Assembly (NCBI RefSeq): GCF_004365875.1
Contig: NZ_SODF01000001.1
Location: 1,054,001-1,118,000 of the forward strand
DNA length: 64,000 nt
Direction: 5' to 3'
Source of the DNA: Kribbella kalugense
GTDB lineage: Bacteria > Actinomycetota > Actinomycetes > Propionibacteriales > Kribbellaceae
Shown here: positions 44,885 to 53,524 of the stretch, piece by piece
Position numbering within the stretch: position 1 is the stretch's first letter
Layout of the letters: each line of letters begins with the position of its first letter
Position numbers and translations under genes: made by a program
The notes under the pieces: model-generated
Told to the model about the DNA's origin: nothing
Seen by the model: the letters and a program-made list of their open reading frames with translations, nothing else
Databases searched by the model: none

Positions 44885-46405
44885 ATGAGTGTTCGGCGGA
44901 TCATGGGTACCGAGACCGAGTTCGGGATCTCGGTGCCGGGCCAGCCCGGGGCCAACCCGATGCTGACCTCGAGCCAGGTGGTGAACGGCTACGCGCAGAC
45001 GCAGCCGCTCGCGCGCAAGACCCGATGGGACTTCGACGAGGAGCACCCGCTGCGGGACGCGCGAGGATTCGACCTGAGCCGGGAAGTGGCGGACTCCAGC
45101 CAGCTGACCGACGAGGAGACCGGCCTGGCGAACGTGATCCTCACCAACGGCGCCCGGCTGTACGTCGACCATGCGCATCCGGAGTACTCGGCGCCCGAGA
45201 CCACGAATCCGCGGGACGCGGTGGTGTGGGACAAGGCCGGCGAGCTGGTGATCATGGAGGGCGCGCGCCAGGCCCGGCTGATCCCGGGTGCCCCCCAGCT
45301 GAACCTGTACAAGAACAACACCGACAACAAGGGCGCGTCCTACGGCTCGCATGAGAACTATCTGATGCGACGGTCGACGCCGTTCGCGTCGATCGTGCGG
45401 CACCTGACGCCGTTCTTCGTGAGCCGTCAGGTGGTCACCGGCGCAGGCAGGGTCGGCATCGGCCAGGACGGCGCGGCGCACGGGTTCCAGGTCAGTCAGC
45501 GGGCCGACTACTTCGAGGTCGAGGTCGGCCTGGAGACCACGCTGAAGCGGCCGATCATCAACACCCGTGACGAGCCCCATGCGAACCCGGACCGCTACCG
45601 CCGGCTGCACGTCATCATCGGCGACGCGAACCTGTCCGAGATCTCGACGTACCTGAAGGTCGGGACGGCGTCGCTGGTGCTGGCGATGATCGAGGACGGC
45701 TGGCTCACCGACGACCTCAGCGTCGACCGCCCGGTGACCGCGCTGCACGAGGTCAGCCACGACCCGTCCTGCACGCATCTGATCACGCTGAAGGACGGCC
45801 GGAAGATCACCGCCGTCCAGCTGCAGACGGAGTACCTGGAGCAGGCCCGCAAGTACGTCGAGGACAAGTACGGCGACGACGCGGACCGGCAGACCAAGGA
45901 CGTGCTGCACCGGTGGGAGCAGATCCTCGATCAGCTCGCGATCGACCCGATGAAACTCTCCGACCAGCTGGACTGGGTCGCGAAGTACAAGCTGCTCCAG
46001 CAGTACCGCGACCGCGACGGCCTCGAGTGGGACGACCCGAAGCTGCACCTGATCGACCTGCAGTACGCCGACCTCCGTCCGGACAAGGGTTTGTATTACA
46101 GGTTGGTGAAGTCCGGCCGGATGCAGCGGGTGGTCAGCGACGAGGAGATCCGGATGGCGGTCTCGCATCCGCCGGTCGACACCCGGGCCTACTTCCGCGG
46201 CCGCTGCATGCAGCAGTACGCCCCGCAGGTCGCGGCCGCCTCCTGGGACTCGGTGATCTTCGATCTGCCCGGGAAAGAATCGCTTCAGCGGATCCCGACT
46301 TTGGACCCGTTGCGGGGCACAAAGGCCCATGTCGGGGCACTTCTTGACCAGTGCGACACCGCGAGTGACCTGGTTCGCACCATTACTGGGGGCGCCGCCG
46401 GGTAG
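44885..46405 (+). CDS. dop: Dop, deamidase/depupylase of Pup
   Basis: A 506-residue carboxylate-amine-ligase-like enzyme. In most actinobacteria it deamidates the C-terminal Gln of Pup and removes Pup from substrates. The nucleotide-binding start [20 protein letters not shown] and Asp95 in [17 protein letters not shown] (the nucleophilic Asp in the family) are present. The C-terminal domain has [19 protein letters not shown]. Because Pup here already ends in Glu, only the depupylase activity is needed. A TAGGCT box ends 7 bases before the ATG (leaderless). pup follows 70 bases downstream. Confidence 0.95.
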   Translation: MSVRRIMGTETEFGISVPGQPGANPMLTSSQVVNGYAQTQPLARKTRWDFDEEHPLRDARGFDLSREVADSSQLTDEETGLANVILTNGARLYVDHAHPEYSAPETTNPRDAVVWDKAGELVIMEGARQARLIPGAPQLNLYKNNTDNKGASYGSHENYLMRRSTPFASIVRHLTPFFVSRQVVTGAGRVGIGQDGAAHGFQVSQRADYFEVEVGLETTLKRPIINTRDEPHANPDRYRRLHVIIGDANLSEISTYLKVGTASLVLAMIEDGWLTDDLSVDRPVTALHEVSHDPSCTHLITLKDGRKITAVQLQTEYLEQARKYVEDKYGDDADRQTKDVLHRWEQILDQLAIDPMKLSDQLDWVAKYKLLQQYRDRDGLEWDDPKLHLIDLQYADLRPDKGLYYRLVKSGRMQRVVSDEEIRMAVSHPPVDTRAYFRGRCMQQYAPQVAAASWDSVIFDLPGKESLQRIPTLDPLRGTKAHVGALLDQCDTASDLVRTITGGAAG

Positions 46406-46475
46406 GGTCGCTAGTACAGCAACGAGAGAGTCGGTTGGGCGTCTCTTTCACTGCGGTTCTAGGAGGTGTGTGGCC

Positions 46476-46685
46476 ATGGCGAAAGACGGCGGTCAGCAGC
46501 ACAAGCAGCCGAAGCGTTCGTCGACCGAGGAAGAGGTCGAGCAGGTCGAGGCGTCGGAGGATGTCCAGGAGCGTAAGGAACGGCTCGACGAGGACGTCGA
46601 CTCGATCCTGGACGAGATCGACGAGGTTCTCGAGGAGAACGCCGAGGAGTTCGTCCGCGGATTCGTGCAAAAGGGTGGGGAGTGA
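46476..46685 (+). CDS. pup: Prokaryotic ubiquitin-like protein Pup, ending in Glu
   Basis: A 69-residue, intrinsically disordered protein tag ligated to lysines of proteins destined for the proteasome. The conserved C-terminal half is [20 protein letters not shown] followed by KGGE. The last codon is GAG (Glu) before TGA, so this is a GGE-type Pup that can be ligated directly without Dop deamidation; the better-known mycobacterial Pup ends in Gln. ATG 46476 has AGGAGG 9 bases upstream. The stop overlaps the prcB GTG by four bases. Confidence 0.96.
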   Translation: MAKDGGQQHKQPKRSSTEEEVEQVEASEDVQERKERLDEDVDSILDEIDEVLEENAEEFVRGFVQKGGE

Positions 46686-47536
46686 ACCGCTCGATGACTT
46701 TCGATGCCTCCGGCCGGTTGCCGGAAGCCTTCATGACCCCAGGCGGCTCGTCGTTCATGGACTTCCTGGCCGGGTACGCGCCTGACCTGTTGCCGGGACG
46801 ACGCAGCCTGGGGTCGGCCGACTTCTCCGACCAGGTCCCGCACGGTACGACGATCGTCGCCGCCACCTTCCCCGGTGGCGTGGTGATGGCCGGCGACCGG
46901 CGGGCCACGATGGGCAACATCATCGCCCAGCGTGACATCGAGAAGGTGTTCCCGGCCGACGAGTACTCCGCGGTCGCGTTCGCCGGCACGGCCGGTTTCG
47001 GGATCGAGATGGTCCGGCTGTTCCAGGTCGAGCTGGAGCACTACGAGAAGCTCGAGGGCGCGACCCTCAGCCTGGACGGCAAGGCCAACCGGCTGAGTGC
47101 GCTGATCCGGGGCAACCTCTCGATGGCGCTGCAGGGCCTGACCGTGGTGCCGCTGTTCGCGGGCTACGACCCCGACATCAAGGGTGGCCGGATCTTCTCC
47201 TACGACCCGACCGGCGGGCGCTACGAGGAGCACCACTTCCACAGCGTCGGCTCGGGTTCGGTGTTCGCCCGGGGCGCGCTGAAGAAGCTCTACCGCGAGG
47301 ACAGTTCGGTGACGGACTGCATCACGGCGGTGATCCAGTCCCTGATCGACGCCGCCGACGACGACTCGGCGACCGGCGGTCCGGACATGCTGCGACGGAT
47401 CTTCCCGGTGGTCGGTGTGGTCACCGCGGACGGTTACCGGCGGCTGCCGGAGGACGAGGTCGCAGCCATCGTCGACGCGGCCTGGGCCGAGCGGCACAAC
47501 CGTCCCGACGGCCCGGCCGCGGCGTCCCTCACCTGA
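46682..47536 (+). CDS. prcB: Proteasome beta subunit PrcB
   Basis: A 284-residue catalytic subunit of the 20S core. The propeptide is about 55 residues and is cut before the nucleophile Thr56 in [20 protein letters not shown]. Catalytic Asp and Lys positions follow in [10 protein letters not shown] and DIEKVFPAD. It starts at GTG overlapping the pup stop (GTGA), so translation is coupled. prcA follows 39 bases downstream. Confidence 0.97.
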   Translation: MNRSMTFDASGRLPEAFMTPGGSSFMDFLAGYAPDLLPGRRSLGSADFSDQVPHGTTIVAATFPGGVVMAGDRRATMGNIIAQRDIEKVFPADEYSAVAFAGTAGFGIEMVRLFQVELEHYEKLEGATLSLDGKANRLSALIRGNLSMALQGLTVVPLFAGYDPDIKGGRIFSYDPTGGRYEEHHFHSVGSGSVFARGALKKLYREDSSVTDCITAVIQSLIDAADDDSATGGPDMLRRIFPVVGVVTADGYRRLPEDEVAAIVDAAWAERHNRPDGPAAASLT

Positions 47537-47575
47537 CCACCCGCCCGATCGACTGATTAGAGGACGACACCTTCG

Positions 47576-48421
47576 ATGAGCGTTCCGTTCTACGTCTCGC
47601 CCGAGCAGCTGATGCGGGACCGGGCCGACTTCGCCCGGAAGGGCATCGCCAAGGGCCGCAGCGCGATCGCGCTGCAATATGCCGACGGCATCCTGTTCGT
47701 CGCGGAGAACCGCTCGCCCGCGCTGCACAAGGTGGCCGAGATCTACGACCGGATGGCGTTCGCCGCCGTCGGCCGGTACAACGAGTTCGAGAACCTGCGG
47801 ATCGCCGGCGTGCGGCTGGCCGACATGCGCGGGTACTCCTACGACCGGCGTGACGTGACGGGCCGCGCGCTGGCCAACGCGTACGCGCAGACCCTCGGCG
47901 CGATCTTCTCCTCCGGCGGCGAGAAGCCGCTCGAGGTCGAGATCCTCGTCGCCGAGGTCGGTCTGAGCACGGCCGAGGACCAGATCTACCGGCTCACCTA
48001 CGACGGCTCGATCGCGGACGTCCGCGGGTACGCCGTGATGGGCGGGCCGGCCGACCAGGTCGCGGAGTACGTCGGTGAGCACTTCCAGGAGGGCATCTCA
48101 CTGGCCGGTGCGCTCCGGCTCGCGGTGGATGCGCTCGCGCATGACGGTTCCGAGGTACGGCAGTTGACCCCGGACCAGCTCGAGGTCGCGGTCCTGGACC
48201 GGACCCGGTCGCAGGTGCGCAAGTTCAAGCGGATCTCCGAGGAGACGCTGGCGCGCATCCTGTCCGAGTCCCGCCCGGACACGACCGAATCCACCGACGG
48301 GGATGCGAAGTCGGAGGCCGCGGAGTCCACGGGGTCTGCTGACGACACTGCCGGTGCCTCGACGAAGGACGACGTACCGATCGCGCCGCCGGAGGATCCC
48401 GACGACAACAGTCCGCTGTGA
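47576..48421 (+). CDS. prcA: Proteasome alpha subunit PrcA
   Basis: A 281-residue alpha subunit forming the outer rings and gate of the 20S core, where ARC docks. It opens [20 protein letters not shown] and has no catalytic Thr, as expected. The C-terminus is a long acidic, Ser/Thr-rich disordered tail (about 45 residues) ending DDNSPL. Its stop overlaps the GTG of a NUDIX gene by four bases. The ligase gene pafA, which often follows nearby, is not in this window. Confidence 0.97.
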   Translation: MSVPFYVSPEQLMRDRADFARKGIAKGRSAIALQYADGILFVAENRSPALHKVAEIYDRMAFAAVGRYNEFENLRIAGVRLADMRGYSYDRRDVTGRALANAYAQTLGAIFSSGGEKPLEVEILVAEVGLSTAEDQIYRLTYDGSIADVRGYAVMGGPADQVAEYVGEHFQEGISLAGALRLAVDALAHDGSEVRQLTPDQLEVAVLDRTRSQVRKFKRISEETLARILSESRPDTTESTDGDAKSEAAESTGSADDTAGASTKDDVPIAPPEDPDDNSPL

Positions 48422-49026
48422 CGGACCAGCACGAGACCTCAGCCGCCACCGAGAACGTGGCGGCTGAGTCGTCTCGGCCCGCAGATCCGGCGCCGTGGGA
48501 GCTGCTCGAGGAGGAGCCGGGGTTCAAGCGGTTCCTGACCGTGCGGCTGCGCCGGTACCGGATGCCCGACGGCCGTGAGGTCGACTGGGACGTGTACGGG
48601 CCCGAGGCCGGCATCACCTCCGGCATCACGGTGCTGCCGTTGACGCCGGAGGGGCGGATCGTGACGATCCGGATGTTCCGCGCCGGCCCCGACACCGTGG
48701 TCACGAACCTTCCCGGTGGGCTGATCGAGCCGGGGGAGGAGGTCTCGCTCGCCGGTGCACGTGAGCTCGAAGAGGAGACCGGCTACACCTGCGAGACGCT
48801 CGACGTCGTCGGTTGGCAGTGGTCCGGTGCCTCCTCGACCTTCCGCAAGTACGTCGGGATCGCCCGCGGCTGCCGCCCGGACGGGAAGCAGCAGCTGGAC
48901 GAGGCCGAGGACTGCGTCCCGGTCGAGCTGTCCGTGGACGCGTTCCGTGCCGAGCTGCGCACGCCGGGTGCGATGACCGGAATTGATGCCGCCTATCTCG
49001 CGTTGGACCACGCAGGCTTGCTCTAG
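48418..49026 (+). CDS. NUDIX hydrolase translationally coupled to prcA
   Basis: A 202-residue NUDIX protein resembling ADP-ribose pyrophosphatases. The NUDIX box is [20 protein letters not shown] followed by ETGY, with catalytic glutamates intact. The first about 30 residues are low-complexity, and the enzyme domain begins near [23 protein letters not shown] 48418 overlaps the prcA stop, making it the fourth gene of the pup-prcB-prcA transcript. A link between nucleotide-sugar or ADP-ribose clearance and the proteasome is not established. Confidence 0.88.
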   Translation: MTDQHETSAATENVAAESSRPADPAPWELLEEEPGFKRFLTVRLRRYRMPDGREVDWDVYGPEAGITSGITVLPLTPEGRIVTIRMFRAGPDTVVTNLPGGLIEPGEEVSLAGARELEEETGYTCETLDVVGWQWSGASSTFRKYVGIARGCRPDGKQQLDEAEDCVPVELSVDAFRAELRTPGAMTGIDAAYLALDHAGLL

Positions 49027-49047
49027 TAAATCTGCGGAGGAATCGAT

Positions 49048-49470
49048 ATGAGCGACTGGAACGCGAACGTCATCACCCAGTTCCGGGAGAACGAAGGCAG
49101 GGTCGGCGGCAACTTCGAGGGCGCGCCGATGGTGCTGCTGCACCACGTCGGCCGTCGGAGCGGGCAGGAGTTCATCGCCCCGACTATGTACCTGGCCGAC
49201 GAGACGGACCCGTCCGTCATCTACGTGTTCGCCAGCAAGGGCGGCGCTCCCACCAACCCGGATTGGTACCGCAACCTGACCGCCGCCGGTGAAGGCGTCG
49301 TCGAGGTCGGCACTGAGACGTACAAGGTGACTGTGGAGGACGTGACCGGCGTCGAGCGCGACCGCATCTACGCCGAGCAGGCGAAGCGGTACCCGGGCTT
49401 CGCCGAGTACGAGGTCCGCACCGCCGGCATTCGCACGATCCCGGTCCTCAAGCTCACCCGGGTGTCTTGA
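49048..49470 (+). CDS. Ddn-like nitroreductase family deazaflavin-dependent protein
   Basis: A 140-residue split-barrel protein of the Ddn/nitroreductase family that binds F420 in mycobacteria. Recognisable segments are VGGNFEGAPMVLLHHVGRRS and NPDWYRNLTAAGEGVVEVGT, followed by GFAEYEVRTAGIRTIPVLKL near the end. The family is commonly deazaflavin-dependent and reduces quinones or nitro compounds; here the substrate is unknown. GGAGG precedes the ATG. It sits 21 bases after the NUDIX gene and may be on the proteasome transcript. Confidence 0.88.
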   Translation: MSDWNANVITQFRENEGRVGGNFEGAPMVLLHHVGRRSGQEFIAPTMYLADETDPSVIYVFASKGGAPTNPDWYRNLTAAGEGVVEVGTETYKVTVEDVTGVERDRIYAEQAKRYPGFAEYEVRTAGIRTIPVLKLTRVS

Positions 49471-49494
49471 CGAGCAGGTCTGCGCACTGAGTGG

Positions 49495-51252
49495 ATGGGT
49501 CTCGTGACCCCAGAGCCTCAGCAGAGCAGCAGCCGTCCGGACGGATTCGACCTCGGTGACACGGTCGGCCTGGTCCACGGCCCGACCACCGATCCCGACG
49601 CCGGCCGGATCGTCCGCGACACCCTGACCCGGGCCGGCGTCAGCACGATCGTGGACGGCGAGGCGGACGTGACCGTCCACCTCGGCGGCACCGGTCTCGA
49701 CGTCGAGTCGGCGGCGGGTCTGCCGGCGGAGGGGTACGTCGTTGCCGTCGGCGCCGGTCAGATCGTGCTGGACGGTGTCGATGCCCGCGGCACGTATTAC
49801 GCCGCGCTGACCTTGTCACAGCTTGTCCAGGGCAACCACGTGGACGGTGTCGAGATCCGCGACTGGCCGACGCTGCGGTACCGAGGCTCGATTGAGGGCT
49901 TCTACGGCACCCCGTGGTCGCACGCGGACCGGCTCGACCACCTGGACTACCTCGGCGCGCACAAGCTGAACACGTACCAGTACGCGCCGAAGGACGACGT
50001 CTACCACCGTGAGCGGTGGCGCGACCCGTACCCGGCCGACAAGCTGGCCGAGCTCGGCGAGCTGATCGAGCGGGCCCAGCGCAACAAGGTCGACTTCACC
50101 TTCGCGCTCTCACCCGGCCTGTCGATCAGCTACACCTCGGACGACGACTACCAGGCGCTGATCGCCAAGTTCGAGGCGTTGTACGCGCTCGGCGTACGGG
50201 TGTTCAACGTGCCGCTCGACGACATCGAGTACGAGAAGTGGCACTCCGACGAGGACGCTGCGAAGTACGGCTCAGGTGGTGGCGCGGCCGGCGCGGCGCA
50301 GGCCGACCTGTGCAACCGGATCCAGCGGGAGTGGATCGCGAGCAAGCCGGACCTCGCGCCGCTGCAGATGGTCCCGACCGAGTACTACGACGTGCACGAG
50401 ACGCCGTACAAGCAGGCGCTGCGTGAGCAGCTCGATCCGGCCGTGATCGTGCACTGGACCGGTACTGCGGTCGTTCCGGAGAAGATCACGAGCGCACAAG
50501 CGGCCGAGGCCAAGGCGGTCTTCGGGCACGACATCCTGATCTGGGACAACTATCCGGTCAACGACTACGCGCACGGGCGGATCCTGCTCGCGGCGTACAC
50601 CGGTCGCGAGCCCGGGCTGGCCGAGCACGTGGTCGGCGTGATCTCGAACCCGATGAACCAGGCCGCGGCCAGCAAGCTCGCGCTGTATTCGTTCGCCGAG
50701 TTCGGCTGGAGGCCCGCGACGTACGACGCGGAGGCGTCCTGGCATCGTGCGATCGCCGAGCGGGCCGGGGGAGACGCGGACACGATCGCGGCGCTGGAGG
50801 TGTTCGCGGACCTCACGACGTACGACGGGAAGCTGCACCTGACCAATGCGCCGGTGTTGGCGTCGAAGCTGGCTGCCTTCCGGGCGACCTGGGACGGCGG
50901 CAACCTGGCCGGCGCGATCGCCGACCTCGAGCCGCACCTCGAGGCGATCGAGAACGCCTCCGCCCAGATCCGAAGCGGCGTGGTGGATCCTGCCTTCGAG
51001 GCCGAGACCGACGCCTGGCTGGACGCGTCGTTCTACTGGGGCGGCGCGCTGCGTCAGGCGCTACGCGTGTTCGAGGCGCAGGCGGAGGGCAACGCCTCGG
51101 ACGTCGCGACCGCCCGCGACGAGATCCAGCACCTGATCACGCAGGCCGACGAGATCCGCGACGTCCGCCTCCCGCACAGCCAGGTCCCGCTCAAGATCGG
51201 CGACGGGGTGGTCGACACGTTCGTCGCCGAGGCGACCGGGTCGGTATCCTGA
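49495..51252 (+). CDS. GH84-family beta-N-acetylglucosaminidase without signal peptide
   Basis: A 585-residue glycoside hydrolase. An N-terminal GH20b-like domain (about 20-120) precedes the GH84 catalytic barrel starting RYRGSIEGFYGTPWSHADRL. The catalytic Asp-Asp pair is Asp242-Asp243 in FNVPLDDIEYEKWH. GH84 enzymes remove GlcNAc from O-GlcNAc proteins or glycans (established for the family). No signal peptide or lipobox is seen, unlike secreted bacterial members, so a cytoplasmic enzyme is indicated. An alternative GTG start lies three codons in. Confidence 0.87.
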   Translation: MGLVTPEPQQSSSRPDGFDLGDTVGLVHGPTTDPDAGRIVRDTLTRAGVSTIVDGEADVTVHLGGTGLDVESAAGLPAEGYVVAVGAGQIVLDGVDARGTYYAALTLSQLVQGNHVDGVEIRDWPTLRYRGSIEGFYGTPWSHADRLDHLDYLGAHKLNTYQYAPKDDVYHRERWRDPYPADKLAELGELIERAQRNKVDFTFALSPGLSISYTSDDDYQALIAKFEALYALGVRVFNVPLDDIEYEKWHSDEDAAKYGSGGGAAGAAQADLCNRIQREWIASKPDLAPLQMVPTEYYDVHETPYKQALREQLDPAVIVHWTGTAVVPEKITSAQAAEAKAVFGHDILIWDNYPVNDYAHGRILLAAYTGREPGLAEHVVGVISNPMNQAAASKLALYSFAEFGWRPATYDAEASWHRAIAERAGGDADTIAALEVFADLTTYDGKLHLTNAPVLASKLAAFRATWDGGNLAGAIADLEPHLEAIENASAQIRSGVVDPAFEAETDAWLDASFYWGGALRQALRVFEAQAEGNASDVATARDEIQHLITQADEIRDVRLPHSQVPLKIGDGVVDTFVAEATGSVS

Positions 51253-51253
51253 C

Positions 51254-51332
51254 GGTGGACCGCAACTGGCGCTGAGGTGGACGACCACCGGGGAACGGTC
51301 TGCCATCCGGCTTCGCCGCGCGCCTGGGCACC
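51254..51332 (+). ncRNA. ZTP (pfl-type) riboswitch upstream of folD
   Basis: The 5' domain has the helix GACCG/CGGTC (51258-51262 with 51296-51300), the conserved CGCAACTGGCG (51261-51271) and the hairpin GGTGG-ACGA-CCACC (51276-51289), followed by CGGGG. The 3' domain has a small hairpin and the conserved GCGCCTGGGCA (about 51320-51330). These match the ZTP/ZMP-sensing pfl motif, which activates one-carbon and purine genes, folD among them, when 10-formyl-THF is short. It ends about 24 bases before the folD ATG, so control of translation or termination are both possible. Confidence 0.88.
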
Positions 51333-51355
51333 TTCAACTGTTGAGGAGTGCGCAG

Positions 51356-52198
51356 ATGACTGCTGACTTGATGATCGGGACCGACCTCGCGGCCGAGATG
51401 GTGGCCAAGGCGGCCGAACGGGCCAAGGCCCTGCAGGAGAAGTACGGCGTACAGCCGTGCCTGGCGACCGTGCTGGTCGGGGACGATCCCGCGTCGGCGA
51501 CGTATGTGCGGATGAAGCAGAACCGGTCGAAGAAGGCCGGGATCGGCTCGCGCAGTGTGGTCATGCCGGCCGAGACCACGACCGACGAACTGGTCGCGGA
51601 GATCCGGAAGCTGTCCGAGGACCCGGAGGTGCACGGGATCCTGCTGCAGCACCCGGTGCCGGCCCAGATCGACGAGCGGGCCGCCTTCGAGGCGATCGAC
51701 CCGGGCAAGGACGTCGACGGGGTCACGATGCTGTCGTTCGCGGCGATGGCCTTCGGCGACCCGGGGTTCCGGTCGGCGACTCCCGGCGGGATCATGCGGC
51801 TGCTCGAGGCGTACGACGTACCGCTCGAAGGAGCGCATGCGGTCGTCATCGGCCGCAGCCCGATCCTCGGCAAGCCGGCCGGGATGTTGCTACTGGCATC
51901 GAATGCGACCGTCACCTACGCCCACTCGCGAACGCGGGACCTGCCGGAGCTGGTGCGTACGGCGGATGTCGTGATCGCCGCGGTCGGCAAGGCGAACTTC
52001 GTCCGCGGCGACTGGCTGAAGCCGGGCGCGGTCGTGGTCGACGCCGGCTACAACGAGGGCAACGTCGGCGACGTGCACTTCGAGGAGGCGTCCCAGGTCG
52101 CCCGCCTGATCACGCCGGTCCCGGGCGGCGTCGGCCCGATGACGATCGCCCTCCTGCTCGAGCAGACCGTCGACGCAGCCGAGGCACAGCTGGGTTAG
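51356..52198 (+). CDS. folD: FolD-like methylenetetrahydrofolate dehydrogenase/cyclohydrolase
   Basis: A 280-residue cytosolic enzyme interconverting 5,10-methylene-, methenyl- and 10-formyl-tetrahydrofolate. The catalytic Lys region is ATYVRMKQNRSKKAGIGS (Lys54), where most FolD proteins have KxKACxxxGI, so this is a variant subtype. The NADP site is HAVVIGRSPILGKPAGMLLL and the C-terminal motif is TPVPGGVGPMTIALLLEQTV. ATG 51356 is preceded by GAGGAG. The gene follows a ZTP riboswitch. Its stop overlaps the convergent PhyH stop by four bases. Confidence 0.88.
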   Translation: MTADLMIGTDLAAEMVAKAAERAKALQEKYGVQPCLATVLVGDDPASATYVRMKQNRSKKAGIGSRSVVMPAETTTDELVAEIRKLSEDPEVHGILLQHPVPAQIDERAAFEAIDPGKDVDGVTMLSFAAMAFGDPGFRSATPGGIMRLLEAYDVPLEGAHAVVIGRSPILGKPAGMLLLASNATVTYAHSRTRDLPELVRTADVVIAAVGKANFVRGDWLKPGAVVVDAGYNEGNVGDVHFEEASQVARLITPVPGGVGPMTIALLLEQTVDAAEAQLG

Positions 52199-53025
52199 CG
52201 GTCGCACCCGCCGTCCTTGTCGGGCCGCGAGTGCGGCCGGGCCCGATCCTCGATGCCCTTGTAGGCGTAGGGATCGGTCCCGGCGACCATCACGATGTCG
52301 CGGTAGTCGTGCTTGCCGACGTGAACGCCGGCCGGCACGGACTGCCAGGGGAGCAGCGACTCCGCGCTCATGTAGTGGTTCGCGAGGGCGCGGCGTAGTC
52401 CGCGCCGACCCGTGTTCGGCAGTGACCGGTGCAGCAGGTACCCGTTGAAGATCACGGCCGAGCCCGCCGGTACTTCGACCGGTACGGCGTCGTCGTCGGA
52501 GTACGGGAAGTCGAACGCCTCGACCGTGCAGTCGAAGCGGAGGTCGTCCTGCTCCCGGTCCGGATAGAGCACACCGCGGCGGTGGGAGCCGGGTAAGACC
52601 CACAGGCAGCCGTTCTCCACGGTGGCGTCGTCGAGCGCGATCCAGACCGCGGTCAGCGAGCGATCCCTGGTCGGGATGAAGAACTCGTCCTGGTGCCACG
52701 CCTGGCCCGGCTTGCCCTCGGGCTTGATGAACAGCATCGACTGCATCGCCTTGACGTTCGGCCCGATCACCGCGGTCAGCGTCTCGACCACTCGCGGCGC
52801 ATGCAGCGCAGCCAAGGCTGCTGCGGATGCCTTGTGCGGATGGTGAATGCACAGATGCTTGCGCAGTACATCCTCGGCGGGCTCGCTTGCCGGAGCCTGT
52901 CCGATGTCGCGGCACAGCTGCTCGGCCGCGGCGTGGAGCTCGCTGACCTCATCGGGCGACACGGCCTCGTCGAGGACGACGAAGCCGTTCTGGCGGTAGG
53001 ACTCGACCAACTCGTCGGAATGCAT
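52195..53025 (-). CDS. PhyH-family Fe(II)/2-oxoglutarate dioxygenase
   Basis: A 276-residue double-stranded beta-helix oxygenase of the phytanoyl-CoA dioxygenase family. The iron-binding triad is His111-x-Asp113 in AWHQDEFFIP and His199 in NGYLLHRSLP, with an Arg near 207-211 for 2-oxoglutarate. ATG 53025 has GGAAGG upstream. Family substrates range from lipids to ectoine and antibiotics; none can be assigned. It is convergent with folD and divergent from aroH. Confidence 0.88.
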   Translation of the reverse strand: MHSDELVESYRQNGFVVLDEAVSPDEVSELHAAAEQLCRDIGQAPASEPAEDVLRKHLCIHHPHKASAAALAALHAPRVVETLTAVIGPNVKAMQSMLFIKPEGKPGQAWHQDEFFIPTRDRSLTAVWIALDDATVENGCLWVLPGSHRRGVLYPDREQDDLRFDCTVEAFDFPYSDDDAVPVEVPAGSAVIFNGYLLHRSLPNTGRRGLRRALANHYMSAESLLPWQSVPAGVHVGKHDYRDIVMVAGTDPYAYKGIEDRARPHSRPDKDGGCDR

Positions 53026-53155
53026 GTCGTTTACCTTCCCAGAACGGGCAGGGTCGACCCCTGTCGGCTGACGCACGGGCACGATCCGAGACGGCTGTCC
53101 AGTCCTTGACTGCTTTGGCCTAGGGTTGGGGGAGACGAATCTAGGAGGCGAGCAC

Positions 53156-53524
53156 GTGGCGGTACGGGCGATCCGGGGTGCCACCCAGCTGGACGTGGAC
53201 GAGCGCGAGCATCTGCTCGAGCGGTCCGCGGAACTGGTGAAGGCGGTCCTGGAGGCGAACGATCTGGAGAACGAGGATCTGATCAGCATCCTGTTCACCG
53301 TCACGTCGGACCTGTGTTCGGAGTTCCCGGCCGTGGCCGGGCGTCAGATCGGGCTGACCGACGTACCGCTGATGTGCATGCAGGAGATCCCGGTCCCGCA
53401 CGCGCTGCCGCGCGTTGTCCGCCTGATGGTGCACACCGAGACGCCGCGCTCCCGCGACAAGATCCAGCACGTCTACCTCCACGGCGCGGTCGCGCTCCGT
53501 CCGGACCTGACTGGCGCCCAGTGA
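53156..53524 (+). CDS. aroH: Chorismate mutase, AroH class
   Basis: A 122-residue monofunctional AroH-type chorismate mutase converting chorismate to prephenate. It opens MAVRAIRGATQLDVDERE, with the conserved Arg7, and has ILFTVTSDLCSEFPAVAGRQ, PLMCMQEIPVPHALPRVVRL and IQHVYLHGA. The GTG start is preceded by AGGAGG at 7 bases. It overlaps the prephenate dehydrogenase gene by four bases, so the two steps to tyrosine are coupled. Confidence 0.93.
   Translation: MAVRAIRGATQLDVDEREHLLERSAELVKAVLEANDLENEDLISILFTVTSDLCSEFPAVAGRQIGLTDVPLMCMQEIPVPHALPRVVRLMVHTETPRSRDKIQHVYLHGAVALRPDLTGAQ

Noticed and set aside
46329-46475. Earlier start extending Pup to 118 residues
   Set aside because: The extension overlaps dop and is unlike Pup; ATG 46476 has AGGAGG at the right distance.
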